Shown here: one piece after another, positions 6,189 to 8,803 of the stretch | Numbering within the stretch: the stretch's first letter is position 1 | How the letters are laid out: every line of letters begins with the position of its first letter | DNA from: Terriglobus sp. | Lineage (GTDB): Bacteria > Acidobacteriota > Terriglobia > Terriglobales > Acidobacteriaceae | Assembly: GCA_023265355.1 (NCBI GenBank) | Contig: JAHFTZ010000068.1 | Coordinates: 1 to 8,803, forward strand | Direction of reading: 5' to 3' | DNA length: 8,803 nt | The notes under the pieces: model-generated | What the model saw: only the letters and a program-made list of their open reading frames with translations | Told to the model about the DNA's origin: nothing | Database searches by the model: none | Position numbers and translations under genes: made by a program

Positions 6189-6790
6189 TACTGGCCTACG
6201 ATCTTTTTGATCGTCGCCTCGACGTCGTCCTTGCTGCCAAGGCCCGCCGTCTGCGCTACGATCTTTCCGTCGCGTCCGATGTAAAACGTGGAGGGCAGAT
6301 AGTTCACCGCACCGTAAGCGGTATCCACCTTGTTGTCCGTCAGGAGAATCGGATACGTCACGCCGGTCTTGCTCACGGCCTTTTGCACCTCATCCTTGCT
6401 GACAGCGTCTTCGGTGATACCCAGGATGGCCAGGTTCTGTCCCGCATACTTCTTGCTGAACTCTTCAAACCACGGCATCTCCACCTTGCACGGCGCGCAC
6501 CATGTGGCCCAGAAGTTCACCATCACGGGCCGGCCCTTATAATCGGCGAGCGAAACTTTTTTTCCATCCAGGTTGGCCAGCGTGAAGCCCGCCGCCTGCT
6601 TACCTCGAAGATCCGGAACGTCGTCATCCGGCGCCTGCGAGCCGGTCTTCCCATCCGGAATCAGAGTGATCTGCTGATTCCGCACGCGCGCCTCTTCCGC
6701 GTGACGTCGGCGGACATTGTGTACCCCGGCCCAGAAAAGTCCGGCCACGAACAGAACGATAACGGCAAGAACCACGACATTGCGCTTCAC
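6188..6790 (-). CDS. Membrane-anchored TlpA/ResA-like thioredoxin-fold protein
   Basis: A 200-residue thiol-disulfide oxidoreductase facing the periplasm. Residues 4-23 form an uncleaved signal anchor; a basic patch (RRRH, 27-30) and a linker lead to the thioredoxin fold at about 60-200. The redox centre WCAPC has C98 and C101, and the cis-proline loop is YLPST with P166; MVNFWATWCAPC and ITEDAVSKDEV are typical of the TlpA/ResA/AhpC-TSA group. There is no lipobox cysteine. The start is GTG, preceded by a perfect AAGGAG six bases away; the frame stays open much further upstream, antisense to kdsD, but that stretch shows no homology. The gene is coupled to the DsbD-alpha-like gene by a TAATG overlap and divergent from kdsD over 63 bp. 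Such proteins reduce cysteines of apocytochrome c or other exported proteins; the true substrate cannot be told. Confidence 0.92.
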   Translation of the reverse strand: MKRNVVVLAVIVLFVAGLFWAGVHNVRRRHAEEARVRNQQITLIPDGKTGSQAPDDDVPDLRGKQAAGFTLANLDGKKVSLADYKGRPVMVNFWATWCAPCKVEMPWFEEFSKKYAGQNLAILGITEDAVSKDEVQKAVSKTGVTYPILLTDNKVDTAYGAVNYLPSTFYIGRDGKIVAQTAGLGSKDDVEATIKKIVGQ

Positions 6791-6796
6791 GGAAAA

Positions 6797-6802
6797 CTCC
6801 TT
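6797..6802 (-). promoter_or_regulatory. Ribosome binding site fixing the GTG start of the TlpA-like gene
   Basis: AAGGAG on the minus strand, six bases before GTG 6790-6788. It is the strongest Shine-Dalgarno sequence noticed in the window and rules out the much longer upstream reading frame. Confidence 0.8.
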
Positions 6803-6853
6803 CTTCAAGTGTATCGGCTTCCTGGCAGCCTTGCTTTGGTAGCATCGGGTTCG

Positions 6854-7831
6854 ATGGAGAACTCCCCGCTTACCCCCGCCGAGTGCGTCCGCGTCGAAGC
6901 CGACGCCCTGATGCGCCTCGCGGACCGCATGGCCGGTCCGATGAAAGCCCCGGTCGATCACGCCATCCAGCGCATCGTCTCCTGCGCCGACGCTGGCGGC
7001 CGCGTCATTGCCGTTGGCCTGGGCAAGAGCGGCCACATTGCGCAGAAGTTCGTCGCCACCCTGAACTCCCTGGGTACACCGGCGCAGTTTCTCCACGCTG
7101 CCGAGGCCGCGCACGGCGATATCGGCATGGTCGGCAGACACGATCTCCTGATCGCCTTCTCCTACTCCGGTGAAACGGAAGAACTTCTCCGCCTTCTCGA
7201 TACCCTGAAGCGCCGTGCGAACGCCCTGATCGCTGTCTGCGGCAGTGCGGGCTCCACGCTTGCGCGCGCCTCGAACATCGTTCTCGACGTCAGCGTGGAC
7301 GTAGAAGCCTGCGGCATGAATCTCGCACCCACGGCCTCCACCACGTCGATGCTTGCGCTCTCCGACGCGCTGGCCATTGAAGCCGGGCAGCGCCGCAACT
7401 TCCGCGCAGAAGACTTCGCCCTTCTCCATCCGGGAGGCCGCCTGGGCCATCGCCTCCAACGCGTGCGTGAACTGATGCACGCCAACGAGCGCCTGCCCCA
7501 GGTTCCTCCGGAGACTCCTCTGCTCAAAGTCATCCACGAGATGAGCGCAAAACGCCTTGGCATGACCACCGTGCTCAGCCCCGAACGCCGCCTCCTCGGC
7601 GTCATCAGCGATGGCGATCTTCGCCGCCTCCTCGAACGCGAGGGAGGCTTTGCCCTGGAGCGTACCGCCGGAGAGATTCTTCACGCGGACGCGACGTGGA
7701 TCGACGAAGATGAGTTTGCCGCCACCGCGCTCGCCATTATGGAGGCAAAGAAGATCACAGCCATCGTCGCCTGCAACGCCAGTCGCACAGTCACCGGCGT
7801 CCTGCACCTGCACGATCTCTGGGAGCAGTAA
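6854..7831 (+). CDS. kdsD: Arabinose-5-phosphate isomerase KdsD (SIS + two CBS domains)
   Basis: Converts ribulose-5-phosphate to arabinose-5-phosphate, the first committed step to Kdo of lipopolysaccharide. 325 residues, against 328 in the E. coli enzyme. The N-terminal SIS domain shows VGLGKSGHIAQK, AEAAHGDIGM, SYSGETEELL, LAPTASTTSM and AEDFALLHPGGRLG, all colinear with KdsD. Two CBS repeats follow from about residue 210, ending in SDGDLRRLLE and the C-terminal GVLHLHDLWEQ. The ATG matches the family N-terminus; the frame is open further upstream but those residues are antisense to the TlpA-like gene. No good Shine-Dalgarno is seen. Its presence implies a Gram-negative outer membrane with Kdo. 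The squalene synthase-like gene begins 53 bp downstream on the same strand, so the two may be cotranscribed. Confidence 0.95.
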   Translation: MENSPLTPAECVRVEADALMRLADRMAGPMKAPVDHAIQRIVSCADAGGRVIAVGLGKSGHIAQKFVATLNSLGTPAQFLHAAEAAHGDIGMVGRHDLLIAFSYSGETEELLRLLDTLKRRANALIAVCGSAGSTLARASNIVLDVSVDVEACGMNLAPTASTTSMLALSDALAIEAGQRRNFRAEDFALLHPGGRLGHRLQRVRELMHANERLPQVPPETPLLKVIHEMSAKRLGMTTVLSPERRLLGVISDGDLRRLLEREGGFALERTAGEILHADATWIDEDEFAATALAIMEAKKITAIVACNASRTVTGVLHLHDLWEQ

Positions 7832-7884
7832 ATTGCCCTTCGACGCTTCATTCGTTCTCAGCTGCCGCATGATAGAAGTGACGC

Positions 7885-8803
7885 ATGGGTAATATCCCCT
7901 CGAAAACCCTTCTTCTCGGTCCACTGCTCAAAAGTGTTTCCCGCTCTTTTTACCTCACTCTGCGCATACTCCCCGCCGGCATGAGAGAACCGATTGGGCT
8001 CGCGTACCTTCTGGGCCGAGCAGCGGATACGATCGCGGACACCTCTCTCATTCCCCCGCAGCATCGACTCGATCTTCTTTTCCTGTTTCGCGGTCGCGTC
8101 AATAGCGACGGGGACCATGGAGAATTGACACAGATCGTACGAGAGATCGCAGATCAGCAGATCCAACCGGACGAGAGGGTCCTCTTCGAAGCGCTCGGTC
8201 CGACGTTCGCAGTGCTGTCGCAAATGGATCGGCAGGATGAGGTGGCCGTTCGCGAGATCGTCACAACGCTCACAAATGGGATGGAGTTCGACCTGCATAC
8301 CTTCCCCGATGAATATTCCGGACAGATCGTTGCGCTGCAGGAGTTCAAAGAACTCGATTGGTATACCTACATGGTCGCGGGTTGCGTAGGGGAGTTCTGG
8401 ACGAAGATGACGTACGCGCACATGCCGGGAACGTTCAAGGCTCCTTCGGAAACCATGCTGGAACTCGGCATTCGCTTCGGCAAAGCTCTGCAGATGACCA
8501 ACGTTCTGCGCGATTGCGGCAAAGATCTGCGCATCGGGCGCTGCTATCTTCCCTCCACCATGCTCGATCGATTTGGCCTGAGCCCGCAGGATCTACTGCT
8601 GCCGGCCTCATCGCTTCGCGCGCGCCCGCTTCTCTACGAGCTCGTCCAAAAGGCGCTCGATCACTTTCGTTGCGCGATGGAGTACACGCTGGCTATGTCC
8701 CGGACCTCGATTCGACTGCGCCTGGCCTGCCTTTGGCCGATCCTCATCGGCCTGGATACGCTGCTTCTCCTTGTAAACAATGACGGTTGGCTTGACCCTG
8801 CAA
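7885..8803 (+). CDS. Squalene/phytoene synthase family protein, probably squalene synthase (runs off the right edge)
   Basis: Head-to-head prenyl synthase joining two farnesyl (or geranylgeranyl) diphosphates. 306 residues are visible without a stop, so the gene continues past the window. Seen: SRSFYLTLRILP (19-30) and two metal-binding aspartate motifs, DTIAD at 48-52 and DCGKD at 210-214, the latter inside QMTNVLRDCGKDLRIGRCYLP. The stretch GLAYLLGRAADTIADT resembles, from memory, cyanobacterial-type squalene synthases more than phytoene synthases, which fits squalene for hopanoids; the product cannot be decided from sequence. A hydrophobic segment, LRLACLWPILIGLDTLLLLV at about 278-297, could be membrane associated. 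An in-frame TGA lies two codons upstream of the ATG, so the start is the only one available; the nearby AGAAG is a weak ribosome site. It follows kdsD by 53 bp. Confidence 0.9.
   Translation, partial: MGNIPSKTLLLGPLLKSVSRSFYLTLRILPAGMREPIGLAYLLGRAADTIADTSLIPPQHRLDLLFLFRGRVNSDGDHGELTQIVREIADQQIQPDERVLFEALGPTFAVLSQMDRQDEVAVREIVTTLTNGMEFDLHTFPDEYSGQIVALQEFKELDWYTYMVAGCVGEFWTKMTYAHMPGTFKAPSETMLELGIRFGKALQMTNVLRDCGKDLRIGRCYLPSTMLDRFGLSPQDLLLPASSLRARPLLYELVQKALDHFRCAMEYTLAMSRTSIRLRLACLWPILIGLDTLLLLVNNDGWLDPA

Noticed and set aside
6791..7924. Long minus-strand reading frame continuing upstream of the TlpA-like gene, antisense to kdsD
   Set aside because: It shows no recognisable domain, runs opposite a clear KdsD gene, and the AAGGAG plus GTG at 6790 gives a normal TlpA start. 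It is open because of codon bias in GC-rich DNA.
7858..8421. 187-codon minus-strand frame over the squalene synthase-like gene
   Set aside because: The plus strand carries both aspartate motifs in frame; the antisense frame has no recognisable features.

Overview
This window looks like ordinary chromosome from a GC-rich Gram-negative bacterium. The protein style (an FtsH starting NSTVKTI, an IspF with a KAKTPEGL motif, a Kdo-pathway isomerase, a cyanobacterial-like squalene synthase) and the gene order suggest an acidobacterium of the Terriglobus/Granulicella type. That placement is recognition from memory, not a search. No tRNA, rRNA, CRISPR array, transposase or phage gene is visible. Coding density is very high, and nine genes account for nearly all of the sequence.

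Layout. (1) 1-2184, minus strand: tilS (tRNA-Ile lysidine synthase), then the N-terminal 294 residues of ftsH (membrane AAA+ protease), which runs off the left edge. This is the widespread tilS-ftsH neighbourhood, without the hpt gene often found between them. (2) 2199-2678, plus strand: a small GNAT acetyltransferase, divergent from tilS with only 14 bp between the start codons and convergent with ispD with no base between the stop codons. (3) 2679-5651: ispD on the minus strand, divergent from ispF and gltX on the plus strand. The order ispD-ispF-gltX matches the Firmicutes cluster, except that ispD is flipped. (4) 5655-5701: a hairpin repeat between convergent genes. (5) 5709-6790, minus strand: a membrane-anchored TlpA-type thioredoxin translationally coupled (TAATG) to a secreted, stand-alone DsbD N-terminal-like domain, apparently a two-protein periplasmic thiol-redox module. 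(6) 6854-8803, plus strand: kdsD (arabinose-5-phosphate isomerase for Kdo/LPS), followed by a squalene/phytoene synthase family gene that runs off the right edge.

Functional themes are isoprenoid supply (IspD and IspF of the MEP pathway, squalene synthase as a consumer), the cell envelope (KdsD, FtsH, the redox pair) and translation (TilS, GltX). I do not see a wholly new system. The points most worth a second look are the split DsbD-like redox pair, the acidic C-terminal extension on IspF, an insertion in GltX just after the KMSKS-like motif, the hairpin repeat, and the extremely tight gene junctions where recognisable ribosome binding sites are scarce.
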